Positions 34,848-43,042 of a DNA stretch of 64,000 nucleotides are shown here, one piece after another. This stretch comes from Clostridia bacterium (GTDB lineage: Bacteria; Bacillota_A; Clostridia; TANB77; CAG-508). The stretch is taken from assembly GCA_017475185.1 (NCBI GenBank), contig JAFVGB010000029.1, positions 1 to 64,000 on the forward strand, in the 5' to 3' direction. The position numbers and the translations under genes are program-made. The stretch's first letter is position 1, and each line of letters begins with the position of its first letter. The notes under the pieces were generated by a model. The model worked only from the letters and a program-made list of their open reading frames with translations, was not told where the DNA came from and did no database searches.

Positions 34848-35721
34848 CTAAATCTCCAAAATTATATTTAATTCTTGCATTAAATTTTTATATTTAATAT
34901 AAAAAATATCCTTGTCTTTTATTTCTTGAACGTTTTCTATTTCTGAGATAATAGTATTTGCACTTTCAATGTTTACTTTTTTGCCTTTATATTCATCTCT
35001 TTTATTTATGATATTTGAAAAACTCATTTTTAAATCATTATTAGCTTGCTGTAATTTTTCCCATTCTTCTAAGGATATATATTTATAACACAATAACAAC
35101 CTATATTTTGTTTCTAAAACTAGTTTTTCATTTTCTATTTGGCTTTTTGACGCATATTCTGGTAAAAGTTCATATAAGTTAATTAAACAAGATATTGCAC
35201 CGAGATTTATCTTCATTTTTTACTGCAACTGCTGCCAAATCCATGTTGGTAGCAAATTTTGTCAAATTGTCATTTGCTACTCCTATCTCTTTTAAATCTA
35301 ATGATATAGTTGTCCAGGCTGTATATAAATTTTCAATTTTTCCTTTTATTTCTTTCCAATTTACAGATTCTTCTTTACCAAGAATATTGTCTGGTTGTAA
35401 AGATATTTCTGTAACCTCCTTACTTTCTTTCGTGTTTTTCTTCTCTCCAGATTCTTTATTTGATTCTCCTTCTGATTTTGATTCATCTGAATCTTTTTCT
35501 ATATTTTCAACTTCCTGTATTTCTACTTTATATTTTTGATAATTAATATTGTTTAGTTCATTTATAAGTGATACAAGTTCTGTATCTAAATAAAATATTT
35601 CTGTTTTTATTTTTTTATTTAAATTATTTTTTTCATTTACTAAATTAGAACATCCTGTTAATATCAGTAAAATAAGAAAGATATAAAAAAAACAAATTTG
35701 TATTTTGAAAAATTTTTTCAA
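34848..35721 (-). CDS. Lipoprotein of unknown function; needs +1 frameshift at CGG
   Basis: The first frame starts at 35721 with a lipoprotein signal (lipobox LTGC, Cys24). It passes a Lys/Glu/Ser-rich linker and a conserved-looking helix (WKEIKGKIENLYTAWTTISL), and reads AVKNEDKS before an in-frame CGG at 35202-35200 and a stop six codons later. Skipping the C gives GGT GCA ATA (GAI) and continues SCLINLYELLPEYASKSQIE to KDIFYIKYKNLMQELN and the stop at 34848, 290 residues. The downstream piece has no signal or ribosome site of its own (its ATG at 35216 lies inside the first frame). I recall similar unbroken clostridial lipoproteins with this order of segments, though I cannot name the family. 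Confidence 0.75.
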
Positions 35722-35839
35722 AAAATCACCTCTTATTAATATCTTTCCCTAAAAATTACCTTTTATTCTTATGCATATATATTCATAAATTTAAAATACT
35801 AATATATAAATAGATTTTTTGATTAAGAAAGGAATTAAT

Positions 35840-36131
35840 ATGCAGTCAATAGTTCGTTTATATAGTGTTTTACCAAATGAAATAAATAAATTTTTATCAC
35901 ATTTTTACGGTACAGACAATTCAAATACGATTGATTCGTCATCAAAACAATGGCAAAAAGAATACCCTAACCCAGTTGAAACTGCTGATATTATTCGGTG
36001 CTTATATAGAGAATTCAGATGACTATGATTTAACAATGTGGATTAGCATCGATAGTGGAGTATTTATTAAAATTACAAAAGACAATGCTGATGAAGTTAT
36101 TAGGTACTTATATGAGCGATTTCCATATTAA
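35840..36131 (+). CDS. Conserved small cytoplasmic protein; needs +1 frameshift at CGG
   Basis: The frame from the ATG at 35840 (after GAAAGGA) reads MQSIVRLYSVLPNEINKFLS and, later, YPNPVETADII. It reaches an in-frame CGG at 35996-35998 and would stop after seven more codons. Skipping the C gives GGT GCT TAT (GAY), then IENSDDYDLTMWISIDSGVF and DEVIRYLYERFPY to TAA at 36129-36131, 96 residues. Both halves are needed for a plausible fold, and only the first has a ribosome site. It is the only plus-strand example of the four, so the effect is not tied to one DNA strand. Function unknown. Confidence 0.75.
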
Positions 36132-36178
36132 AAAGCGTTATCATGGTTCTTTTAATTAAGAATCCTAATAACGCTTTT
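36131..36178 (+). terminator. Terminator of 35840-36131
   Basis: AAAAGCGTTAT pairs with ATAACGCTTTT, followed by T-rich sequence. It can also end 36187-36735. Confidence 0.8.
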
Positions 36179-36186
36179 ATTGCTAT

Positions 36187-36735
36187 TTACTCATTGTTTT
36201 CTGATAAATTATTATTTTCTTGAGTGTTATTTTCACCTTGAATATTATTTTCATTTTGTACAACTAATGCACTGTTTTCATTTTGAATTACTGAAACATT
36301 GCTTTCTTCTTGAACACCTGAAACATTGCTTTCTTCTTGAACATCTGAAGTAACATTATCTTCTTTAGCTACTTCCTGTAAAGCTCCGCATTTTGGGCAA
36401 AATTTTGCGCTAATGCTTATTTCTGAAGCACATTTTTTACATATACGTAAATCTTTTAAAGATAACATTTCCATGTTCATATCTTCTATTTCTTTTGCAT
36501 ATGCATCAATTTTTGAACATTCATCTATTAATTCGTTTTTAATATCAATATTTTCTTCTCTAATATGTTTTTCATATACCTTTTTACCGATTTCAGCATA
36601 TATTTTTTCAATCTTAGATTTATCTTCATTTATTAGAGATTTTAATTTTAACTCTCTAGTTATTTTATTTGTTTTTTCAGCAGTATTTTTACATGTTTCA
36701 CTAGCCTTTTTACTTAGATCCTCAAAAAATCCCAT
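36187..36735 (-). CDS. Zinc-ribbon protein with coiled-coil N-terminus
   Basis: The start at 36735 follows GGAGG by 8 bases, giving 182 residues. The first 95 residues are helical and charged, likely coiled coil (DLSKKASETCKNTAEKTNKI, KLKSLINEDKSKIEKIYAEI). Then comes a four-Cys zinc ribbon, CKKCASEISISAKFCPKCG (about residues 98-116), followed by a low-complexity tail of repeated EESNVSG/QNEN units. Such zinc-ribbon proteins are common in Firmicutes and poorly understood. No membrane segment. Confidence 0.75.
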   Translation of the reverse strand: MGFFEDLSKKASETCKNTAEKTNKITRELKLKSLINEDKSKIEKIYAEIGKKVYEKHIREENIDIKNELIDECSKIDAYAKEIEDMNMEMLSLKDLRICKKCASEISISAKFCPKCGALQEVAKEDNVTSDVQEESNVSGVQEESNVSVIQNENSALVVQNENNIQGENNTQENNNLSENNE

Positions 36736-36824
36736 AATAAACCTCCATTTATTACTATTATTATAATTATTTTTATAAAATTTATTCAACATATTTATTA
36801 TATTTATGAAACATTTTTATATAT

Positions 36825-37808
36825 TTATTCTGCTTTCTTTTCTCTATTCATTAATATCTTAACTGCATCTTGTGGTTTTAAATTATTATATAAAACATCA
36901 TAAACTGCATTTACAATTGGCATTTCTACATTGTATTTTTTAGCTAATTCATATGCAACTTCAATATTATCAATACTTTCTATTGTCATGCCAACTTCTT
37001 TTTTTGTTTCATCAAGTGATTTTCCAGCTCCAATTAATTTTCCTGCTTTTCTGTTTCTACTGTGTTCACTTAAACAAGTAACTAATAAATCACCTAATCC
37101 ACTTAATCCATAAAATGTATCTTTTCTTCCTCCCATTGCAACACCTAGTCTTGTTATTTCACCAAGTCCTCTAGTAAGCAATGCAGCAAAAGAGTTGTCT
37201 CCTAATCCCATTTGAGCGACAATCCCAGCACAAAATGCTAATATATTTTTTAATGCTCCTCCTGTTTCAACACCTTTAACATCTTCTGATGTATATATTC
37301 TCATTTTGTCACACATAAATGTATCTTGGATTAATTTTTGAACATCTTTATACTCAGAAGCAATAACCATTGCAGTTTCAATTCCTATTGAGACCTCTTC
37401 TGCATGACTTGGACCAGATAATACTCCTACTTTTACTGTTGGTATTTCTGCTTTTATTACTTCATCTAATGTTGATAGTGATTCTTTTTCAAATCCTTTT
37501 GAACATATAATTATTGGTTGATTTGTTACATATTTCTTATATTCTTTAACAATGTTTCTAGTAAATTTAGATGGAGTAACATGTAAAATAAAATCTGTAT
37601 CTTTAATTGCTTCTTCATAACTCAATGTACAAATTATTCCATCTGGAATTGAAACATCTGGTAAAAACATGCATTTTCTTTCATTGTTTATTAAATCTGC
37701 CTCTTCTTTTGCAAAAGACCAAATTTTCACTTCATTACCTAATTTTGCAAGATGTATTGCTAACGCTACTCCCCAACTTCCACTGCCTATTACTGCTATT
37801 TTTTTCAT
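36825..37808 (-). CDS. gpsA: Glycerol-3-phosphate dehydrogenase (NAD(P)+)
   Basis: GpsA reduces dihydroxyacetone phosphate to sn-glycerol 3-phosphate for phospholipid synthesis. The 327-residue protein has the Rossmann start KIAVIGSGSWGVALAIHLAK, then VTPSKFTRNIVKEYKKY, GVLSGPSHAEEVSIGIETAM, KNILAFCAGIVAQMGLGDNS (catalytic Lys) and GLSGLGDLLVTCLSEHSRNR. The start at 37808 follows AAAGGA; an ATG three codons upstream is too near it. It is followed upstream by plsY and der on the same strand, a common Firmicute order (der-plsY-gpsA). Confidence 0.97.
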   Translation of the reverse strand: MKKIAVIGSGSWGVALAIHLAKLGNEVKIWSFAKEEADLINNERKCMFLPDVSIPDGIICTLSYEEAIKDTDFILHVTPSKFTRNIVKEYKKYVTNQPIIICSKGFEKESLSTLDEVIKAEIPTVKVGVLSGPSHAEEVSIGIETAMVIASEYKDVQKLIQDTFMCDKMRIYTSEDVKGVETGGALKNILAFCAGIVAQMGLGDNSFAALLTRGLGEITRLGVAMGGRKDTFYGLSGLGDLLVTCLSEHSRNRKAGKLIGAGKSLDETKKEVGMTIESIDNIEVAYELAKKYNVEMPIVNAVYDVLYNNLKPQDAVKILMNREKKAE

Positions 37809-37854
37809 ACTTTTCATCCTTTCTGTGTTGCCCCATCGTTTTTTTCTATTGTAA

Positions 37855-38484
37855 TTATTTAAGGCTTAACTTATTTTCATTACCATTGTATAGTCTTTTG
37901 ATGTTTGATCTATGGTTAAATATTACTAAAGCAGCCATTGCAATACCAAATATTATATAGTTATACTCACCATCTATGTAGTTATCTTTTATAAATATTG
38001 TTAGCACTGGGAATAAAATTGCAGCCATTATTGAACCTAATGAAACCATTCTTGTTAATGCCATTACTACTAATGCAAATACTAAGCATATACCTCCTAT
38101 AAGTGGATTCATTACTAGTAAAACACCAAGTGAAGTTGCTACTCCTTTTCCACCTTTAAATCCAAAAAATACTGGAAATGTGTGTCCAACAACAGCAAAA
38201 AATCCTGCTATCTGAACTAATATAGCTGAGTTTGCTTCAGTTGCAATGTTTCCTACTATAAATTTAGCAATTAATATTGCTAATACCCCTTTTAAGATAT
38301 CTAAAACTAATGTAAGAGCTGCTGGTCCTTTTCCAACACTTCTTAACATATTAGTTGTTCCTGCATTTCCACTTCCTTTTTCTCTTACATCAAATCCAGC
38401 CATTTTTTTACTTATAATAACTGAAAAATTTACACTTCCTATTGCATATGCAATAACTGCCATTAAAATATATGTTGCCATCAT
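37855..38484 (-). CDS. plsY: Acyl-phosphate glycerol-3-phosphate acyltransferase
   Basis: PlsY transfers an acyl group from acyl phosphate to glycerol 3-phosphate, the first step of phospholipid synthesis, inside the membrane. The 209-residue protein has several membrane helices and the three conserved loops: GSVNFSVIISKKMAGFDVRE, GSGNAGTTNMLRSVGKGPAA and GHTFPVFFGFKGGKGVATSL. It lies 46 bases upstream of gpsA, whose product makes its substrate. Confidence 0.97.
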   Translation of the reverse strand: MMATYILMAVIAYAIGSVNFSVIISKKMAGFDVREKGSGNAGTTNMLRSVGKGPAALTLVLDILKGVLAILIAKFIVGNIATEANSAILVQIAGFFAVVGHTFPVFFGFKGGKGVATSLGVLLVMNPLIGGICLVFALVVMALTRMVSLGSIMAAILFPVLTIFIKDNYIDGEYNYIIFGIAMAALVIFNHRSNIKRLYNGNENKLSLK

Positions 38485-38518
38485 AATTTTAAATTCCTCC
38501 TTTGTTTTTTATCTGTTT

Positions 38519-39847
38519 TTAAAATTTTTCGTTTTTCTTTTCTCTAACTATAATTCTGATTGGTGTTCCAGTAAGTACAAACTCTTTTCTTAACTGATTT
38601 ACTAAATATCTTTCATACGAAAAATGGAACAATTGCTTATCATTTACAAAAACTACAAATGTTGGTGGTTTTGTACTTGCTTGTGTCATATAGAATACTT
38701 TTAGTCTTTTCCCTTTATCTGATGGTGGTTGAACAATTGCAATTGCTTCATTTAATACTTGATTTAATACTGATGTTGGTACTCTCATTGCATTTTGATC
38801 TGCAACTGTATTAATCAACTCATATAACTTATTAACTCTTTGTCCTGTTTTTGCAGATATAAAAATAATTGGTGCATATGACAAATATGATAATTTGTTA
38901 TAGATTTCTTTTTTATATTTCTCTGTTGTATTTGTGTCTTTTTCATATTCATCCCATTTATTTACCGCAATAATAATTCCTTTTCCTGCCTCATGTGCTT
39001 CTCCTGCAATTTTTGCATCTTGATCAGTTACACCTTCATTTGCGTCTATCATTAAAATACACACATCAGCTCTTTCGACCGCTAGTAATGTTCTCATAAC
39101 ACTGTATTTTTCAAGATTTTCTGTTACTTTATTTTTTCTTCTAATTCCCGCTGTATCAATAAATACATATTTACCGAATTCATTTTCAAATTCAGAATCT
39201 ATTGCATCTCTTGTTGTTCCAGCTATATTACTTACAATTACTCTATTTTCTCCTAGAATTTTATTAACTAATGATGATTTACCTACATTTGGCTTTCCTA
39301 TTATAGCCACTTTGATTATAGTGCTATCATCTTCGTCGTTATCATTTTTTGGAAGTTCTTCATATATAGCATCTAATACATCACCTATACCTATTGCATT
39401 AACTGCTGATACTGGGTATGGATCCCCTAACCCAAGATTATAGAATTCATATATATCATCCGATATTTTTCCAAAATTATCTGCTTTATTACAAGCTAAT
39501 ACAATTGGTTTATTTGATTTTCTTAACATTAAAGCAATTTCCTTATCTGCTTCTGTTACTCCTTGCTTAAAATCTGTTACAAAAAGAATAACATCTGCTA
39601 TTGCAACTGCCATATCAGCTTGAGTTCGCATTTGTGATATTATTATATCTTCACTTTCTGGCTCAATTCCTCCTGTATCAATTAAAGTAAAGTCCATTCC
39701 TCTCCAATTTGCATCAGCATATATTCTATCTCTAGTTACCCCAGGAGTATCCTCTACTATTGATATTCTTTTTCCTACTATGTAATTAAAAAATGTAGAT
39801 TTACCTACATTTGGTCTACCTACAATTGCTACTGTTGGTTTTCTCAA
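38519..39847 (-). CDS. der: Ribosome-associated GTPase Der (EngA)
   Basis: Der is an essential GTPase for 50S subunit assembly. It has two G domains: VAIVGRPNVGKSTFFNYIVG with DTGGI and NKAD, and VAIIGKPNVGKSSLVNKILG with DTAGIRRK and NKWDEY. A KH-like domain ends in YLVNQLRKEFVLTGTPIRII. The start is taken as TTG at 39847, 8 bases after AGAGG, which gives the usual N-terminus MRKPTVAIVG; a GTG three codons upstream overlaps the site. It lies 34 bases upstream of plsY. Confidence 0.97.
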   Translation of the reverse strand: MRKPTVAIVGRPNVGKSTFFNYIVGKRISIVEDTPGVTRDRIYADANWRGMDFTLIDTGGIEPESEDIIISQMRTQADMAVAIADVILFVTDFKQGVTEADKEIALMLRKSNKPIVLACNKADNFGKISDDIYEFYNLGLGDPYPVSAVNAIGIGDVLDAIYEELPKNDNDEDDSTIIKVAIIGKPNVGKSSLVNKILGENRVIVSNIAGTTRDAIDSEFENEFGKYVFIDTAGIRRKNKVTENLEKYSVMRTLLAVERADVCILMIDANEGVTDQDAKIAGEAHEAGKGIIIAVNKWDEYEKDTNTTEKYKKEIYNKLSYLSYAPIIFISAKTGQRVNKLYELINTVADQNAMRVPTSVLNQVLNEAIAIVQPPSDKGKRLKVFYMTQASTKPPTFVVFVNDKQLFHFSYERYLVNQLRKEFVLTGTPIRIIVREKKNEKF

Positions 39848-39932
39848 TTTTTTCACCTCTTTTATGGTTATTATTTTATAACATTTTATCTAATTAGTCA
39901 AACATTTTTGAAACTGTTGACTATTTAACCAA

Positions 39933-39969
39933 TAAAAAATAACACAATTGATAATTGTGTTATTTTTTA
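39933..39969 (-). terminator. Terminator of rpmF
   Basis: AATAACACAATT pairs with AATTGTGTTATT with A and T runs outside. Confidence 0.9.
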
Positions 39970-40155
39970 TTATTCAGCTTCATTTACTGAAACTACTTGT
40001 TCTCCATTATAATATCCGCAACTTGGGCAAGCTCTGTGTTGCATCATCATTTCATGACAGTGTGGGCATTCAACTAAGTTTTTAGCTTTTAATTGCCATG
40101 TAGATCTTTTTAAATGTGTTCTAGCTTTTGACCATCTTCTTTTTGGTTGTGCCAT
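39970..40155 (-). CDS. rpmF: 50S ribosomal protein L32
   Basis: The 61-residue protein begins MAQPKRRWSKARTHLKRSTW and has a zinc-binding set CPHCHEMMMQHRACPSCGYY, so it is the Cys-plus (zinc-containing) form of L32. This is a structural protein of the large ribosomal subunit near the peptidyl transferase region. GGAGGG precedes the ATG. There is no DUF177 (yceD) gene directly upstream; a dispersed repeat and AbiEii lie there instead. Confidence 0.97.
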   Translation of the reverse strand: MAQPKRRWSKARTHLKRSTWQLKAKNLVECPHCHEMMMQHRACPSCGYYNGEQVVSVNEAE

Positions 40156-40282
40156 GTTAATTCCCTCCTTATGTTATCTAGATTGTATATCTATAATATT
40201 AATTTATACCGTTTTTTAATGTCACTTTAAAATTATACTAGTGTTTGTTAAATTTGTCAATAGTTGGATAGTAAATTTTTTT

Positions 40283-40352
40283 TAAACATTTGGGGACGGT
40301 CTTTTTTTTGTTTCATTTTTGAAACCAAAAAAGACCGTCCCCAAATGTTTCA
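40283..40352. repeat. GGGGACGGTC repeat, copy 4 (best palindrome)
   Basis: AAACATTTGGGGACGGTC pairs perfectly with GACCGTCCCCAAATGTTT, around TTTGTTTCATTTTTGAAAC. It ends three bases from the stop codon of the AbiEii gene. Confidence 0.85.
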
Positions 40353-40354
40353 CT

Positions 40355-41224
40355 TTAATTTGCTTTAACTTTACTTGAATATTTATCATAAATATTCCCA
40401 ACTTTTTCAATACTTTCAATTAACTCGCTATATTCGATTTCTCTAGCATAAAAATATGTTTTTTGATAAACTTTCCATCTTTTAATCATATCTTCATCAT
40501 TTCTTAATAATTCCAATGTATGTTTCCAATCTTTTATTAAATCTAAAGATTCCCTATGCTCTGATGTTAAATTAATTGCAACTGTTAGAAGTTTTTTATT
40601 TATATTTTCTTCTTGAGTATTTATTAACATGTATACATCATAAAAATCCCTTATTCTTGTACCTGTAATACCTCTTTTTATCACTGCTTCAAACTTTTCT
40701 GCTAAAATTGTTTCAAGATTGTATGACCATACCGGAATTTTACGGTCTTCTAACATTAAGTTGTAATCATATTCAATTTCTTTATATGTAATTGCATCTC
40801 CTGTTGTTATATCTATTTTAAATATTACAGGCATTGCATTTTTAAATTTAGCTTCAAATGTAGCTCTGTAACCATTATAATCATCATCTTCCCTTATTAA
40901 TTCTATTTTATTCATCTTAAATGTTATATCATCATCTAATTCTATACTGCAAATTTCATTTAGTATTTTTGTTGCATTTTCTTCTGTTAGTTCAAACCCT
41001 TTTACCGTTGTGTCCATATCCATTGTTGATCTACTTGACATTCCCAAAATTGCTGAAATTAACATTCCACCTTTTAAAATAAAATTATCTTTATATGGCG
41101 ATAACGCTATTCTTTCTAGTAATCTTTCTAACATATATACTTGTAAAACCGATTGTGGTGCTACCTTCTTTTCTTTTGATAGATTGTTGATTTTTGCTTT
41201 AAAACTCATTACATTTCCTTGCAT
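40355..41224 (-). CDS. AbiEii-type nucleotidyltransferase toxin
   Basis: The 289-residue protein has the AbiEii/MenT nucleotidyltransferase core: LERIALSPYKDNFILKGGML (GG), SSRSTMDMDTTVKGFELTEE (the D-x-D metal site), IDITTGDAITYKEIEYDYNL, and LETILAEKFEAVIKRGITGT with RIRDFYDVYML. AbiEii toxins modify tRNA or proteins by transferring nucleotides and, with AbiEi, give type IV toxin-antitoxin control and phage abortive infection. The antitoxin gene (42218-42802) is upstream on the same strand but is separated by a C39-like gene. A start at the inner MSFKAKI is also possible. Confidence 0.88.
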   Translation of the reverse strand: MQGNVMSFKAKINNLSKEKKVAPQSVLQVYMLERLLERIALSPYKDNFILKGGMLISAILGMSSRSTMDMDTTVKGFELTEENATKILNEICSIELDDDITFKMNKIELIREDDDYNGYRATFEAKFKNAMPVIFKIDITTGDAITYKEIEYDYNLMLEDRKIPVWSYNLETILAEKFEAVIKRGITGTRIRDFYDVYMLINTQEENINKKLLTVAINLTSEHRESLDLIKDWKHTLELLRNDEDMIKRWKVYQKTYFYAREIEYSELIESIEKVGNIYDKYSSKVKAN

Positions 41225-41336
41225 ATTTTTTCCTCCGTTTATTTTATTATATATCTTAGTGTAATTTTACATCAAATAAAAATAAATTCAACAATTATAT
41301 GTAGAAATTTTCAATTTTTTATAAACTAAATGACAT

Positions 41337-41373
41337 AAGAAAACCGCAGGTGAAATAAACACACCTGCGGTTT
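41337..41373 (-). terminator. Terminator of 41400-42068
   Basis: AAACCGCAGGTG pairs with CACCTGCGGTTT, and a U-rich run follows on the minus strand. Strong and GC-rich for this genome. Confidence 0.85.
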
Positions 41374-41399
41374 AAGTCCTTAAGCAAGGATTTTACAGA

Positions 41400-42068
41400 T
41401 TACCAGATCCAAGCGAATTCAATCGCCTTAAGAATGTCCTTGGCAAAAAACTCTATCCTTCCAATGGCCGGATCATCAACGTAAAAAGTATTTTCTTTTT
41501 TCTTATCGAGCTGTTCAATATAATCAGTGCCAGCACCTACAATGTTGATGAAGTTTTTACCTGTTTCAAGATCGTTGCCTGGATAGTCGATGTTTCTAAC
41601 AAGAGCAGTAACTATTGTGCCCCTGTCAAGTGCCTCAAACATCTCAGCATAATGAGTAGCTCTTCTCAGCCCCCAGTGATCGAAGAGTTGATGCCAGGTT
41701 CCTTTTCCCGGCTCGTAATAACCTTTCTTGCCTAATATATCAGCAAGGTCTTTAAGGTCTGTTGGATATCCCTGTACAGCAAGTCCCTGTTTGAAGCAGC
41801 ATACTGCGCAGCCACCATCTTTAATTGTAGTACTGTTGTATGGCAGTTCTCCGCAGGTTGTTGTAGTACCTTTTTCGTATTCATGATACTCGTCATCATA
41901 CTTGCTTATTGGAGGTATATATGCAGGAAGCACATATGTATCCATAGGAGCAACAAATTCTGCTACCGAATCAGCAAAAGCCTGCTTGATAGCAAGATTA
42001 ATTTTCTGGTTTCTGTCATAGCGCTGCGGTAATTCTATCCGCTTTGAAATATTCTCAATCTGTTTCAT
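41400..42068 (-). CDS. C39-like papain-fold protein, possibly inactive
   Basis: The 222-residue protein has a C39-type core: GELPYNSTTIKDGGCAVCCF with the usual nucleophile Cys, then GYYEPGKGTWHQLFDHWGLR, GTIVTALVRN and a strand NFINIVGAGTDYI. Catalytic relatives have a His at that last strand (GHFVV...); here the position looks like Asn/Ile, so activity is doubtful. There is no signal peptide. It is inserted, with its own promoter and terminator, between the AbiE antitoxin and toxin genes. Its composition is richer in G and C and it uses CGG as Arg (42041-42039), both unlike the AbiE genes. The ribosome site is AAGGAGG. Confidence 0.65.
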   Translation of the reverse strand: MKQIENISKRIELPQRYDRNQKINLAIKQAFADSVAEFVAPMDTYVLPAYIPPISKYDDEYHEYEKGTTTTCGELPYNSTTIKDGGCAVCCFKQGLAVQGYPTDLKDLADILGKKGYYEPGKGTWHQLFDHWGLRRATHYAEMFEALDRGTIVTALVRNIDYPGNDLETGKNFINIVGAGTDYIEQLDKKKENTFYVDDPAIGRIEFFAKDILKAIEFAWIW

Positions 42069-42131
42069 AATGAAACCTCCTTGCCCAGAGTAGCCTTAGC
42101 TCTAGGACTTATAAAATTTAGGCTATACCTC

Positions 42132-42160
42132 ATTATACCACAAATATACATAATTTGCAA
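42132..42160 (-). promoter_or_regulatory. Promoter of 41400-42068
   Basis: On the minus strand TTGCAA, 17 bases, TATAAT (42137-42132), in the gap after the AbiEi gene. Confidence 0.75.
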
Positions 42161-42202
42161 GATTCATCCTAAGTGTACACTCATTCATGCTCTAGCCGAT
42201 AA

Positions 42203-42233
42203 AGAGGTATTGGCAAATTATGCCAATACCTCT
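42203..42233 (-). terminator. Hairpin at the end of the AbiEi gene
   Basis: GAGGTATTGGCA (42204-42215) pairs perfectly with TGCCAATACCTC (42221-42232), overlapping the last codons of AbiEi. If it stops transcription, the toxin gene is cut off from the antitoxin promoter. Confidence 0.7.
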
Positions 42234-42802
42234 AAATACATTTTTACAATTTTTAAAATTTTAAACTGTGTAGCATACTCATATAATAAATTTAAATTTT
42301 TGTCTTTTCTTTTCATATATTCTTTTAAAGCTGTATTAAATATTTGCGAATCAATTTTGTTTCTATCTCTGATAATATCACATATTGTTCTTTCCATATC
42401 ATATAATCTTATTGTTGTTCCATCTTCTAATTCTTTTGTAGTTAACCCTATTTCAATCTTGTCTTTGCTAATATAGTGCGAATTAATCATATCATTTGAA
42501 ATACGTACATTACTTGGAAATGTCATATCTAATTCAAATGGAGTTCTATCTGTTAAATCATAAAAATATAGTGCAGTATTATGGGAAAAAATTCCTGTTT
42601 TGTATTGCTCACCCATAATATAATATTCGTTTATATCTTTGTCGGGTCTAACATATAATCCTCTTGATACTTTTACCAAATATCCTTCATCAACAAGATT
42701 TTTTAGATATTGTCTATGTATTTTGTTTTCGTCTATGATTTTTGTTGTGATTATGCCATTGTTTGATTCAATTAATTGTTTGATTTTATCTGTTCTTACC
42801 AT
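42218..42802 (-). CDS. AbiEi-type antitoxin and repressor
   Basis: The 194-residue protein has an N-terminal winged-helix (KIKQLIESNNGIITTKIIDE, YLKNLVDEGYLVKVSRGLYV) and the AbiEi C-terminal region (YKTGIFSHNTALYFYDLTDR, YDMERTICDIIRDRN). This family represses its own promoter and neutralises the AbiEii toxin. The start at 42802 is 8 bases after GGAGG; a GTG three codons upstream is too close. The promoter region holds repeated TATGTATT/AATACATA half-sites that suit autoregulation. Confidence 0.85.
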   Translation of the reverse strand: MVRTDKIKQLIESNNGIITTKIIDENKIHRQYLKNLVDEGYLVKVSRGLYVRPDKDINEYYIMGEQYKTGIFSHNTALYFYDLTDRTPFELDMTFPSNVRISNDMINSHYISKDKIEIGLTTKELEDGTTIRLYDMERTICDIIRDRNKIDSQIFNTALKEYMKRKDKNLNLLYEYATQFKILKIVKMYLEVLA

Positions 42803-42849
42803 AATACTCACCTCCTTTTTTGACTTTCAAATACATTTTATATTCGTTA

Positions 42850-42911
42850 TGTATTCAGTTGTCATTTGACTATCTAATACATATTATACACCATATGTAT
42901 TCATTTGTCAA
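42850..42911 (-). promoter_or_regulatory. AbiE promoter with repeated half-sites
   Basis: On the minus strand TTGACA, 17 bases, TATAAT (42888-42883). GAATACATA occurs in the spacer and again downstream, each followed by an inverted TATGTATT or ATGTATTT. This pattern fits AbiEi operators. Confidence 0.75.
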
Positions 42912-42989
42912 ATTTGTGTGATATTCTTTATATAAATTATATTCGGTATATTTCGCTTTTATTCATTGATTAGATACTAAAAACAAGAA

Positions 42990-43035
42990 AAAAGAGATAG
43001 AAATTTTCAACAATGTCGAAAATTCCTACCCCTTT
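42990..43035 (-). terminator. Terminator of the LRV protein gene
   Basis: On the minus strand GGAATTTTCGAC pairs with GTTGAAAATTTC, and a U-rich run follows. Confidence 0.65.
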
Positions 43036-43042
43036 TTGTAAA

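Noticed and set aside
5263..35998. Four unrelated sequencing errors
   Set aside because: Not excluded, but all four insertions create a zero-frame CGG before a Gly codon on both strands and outside homopolymers, which random errors do not predict.
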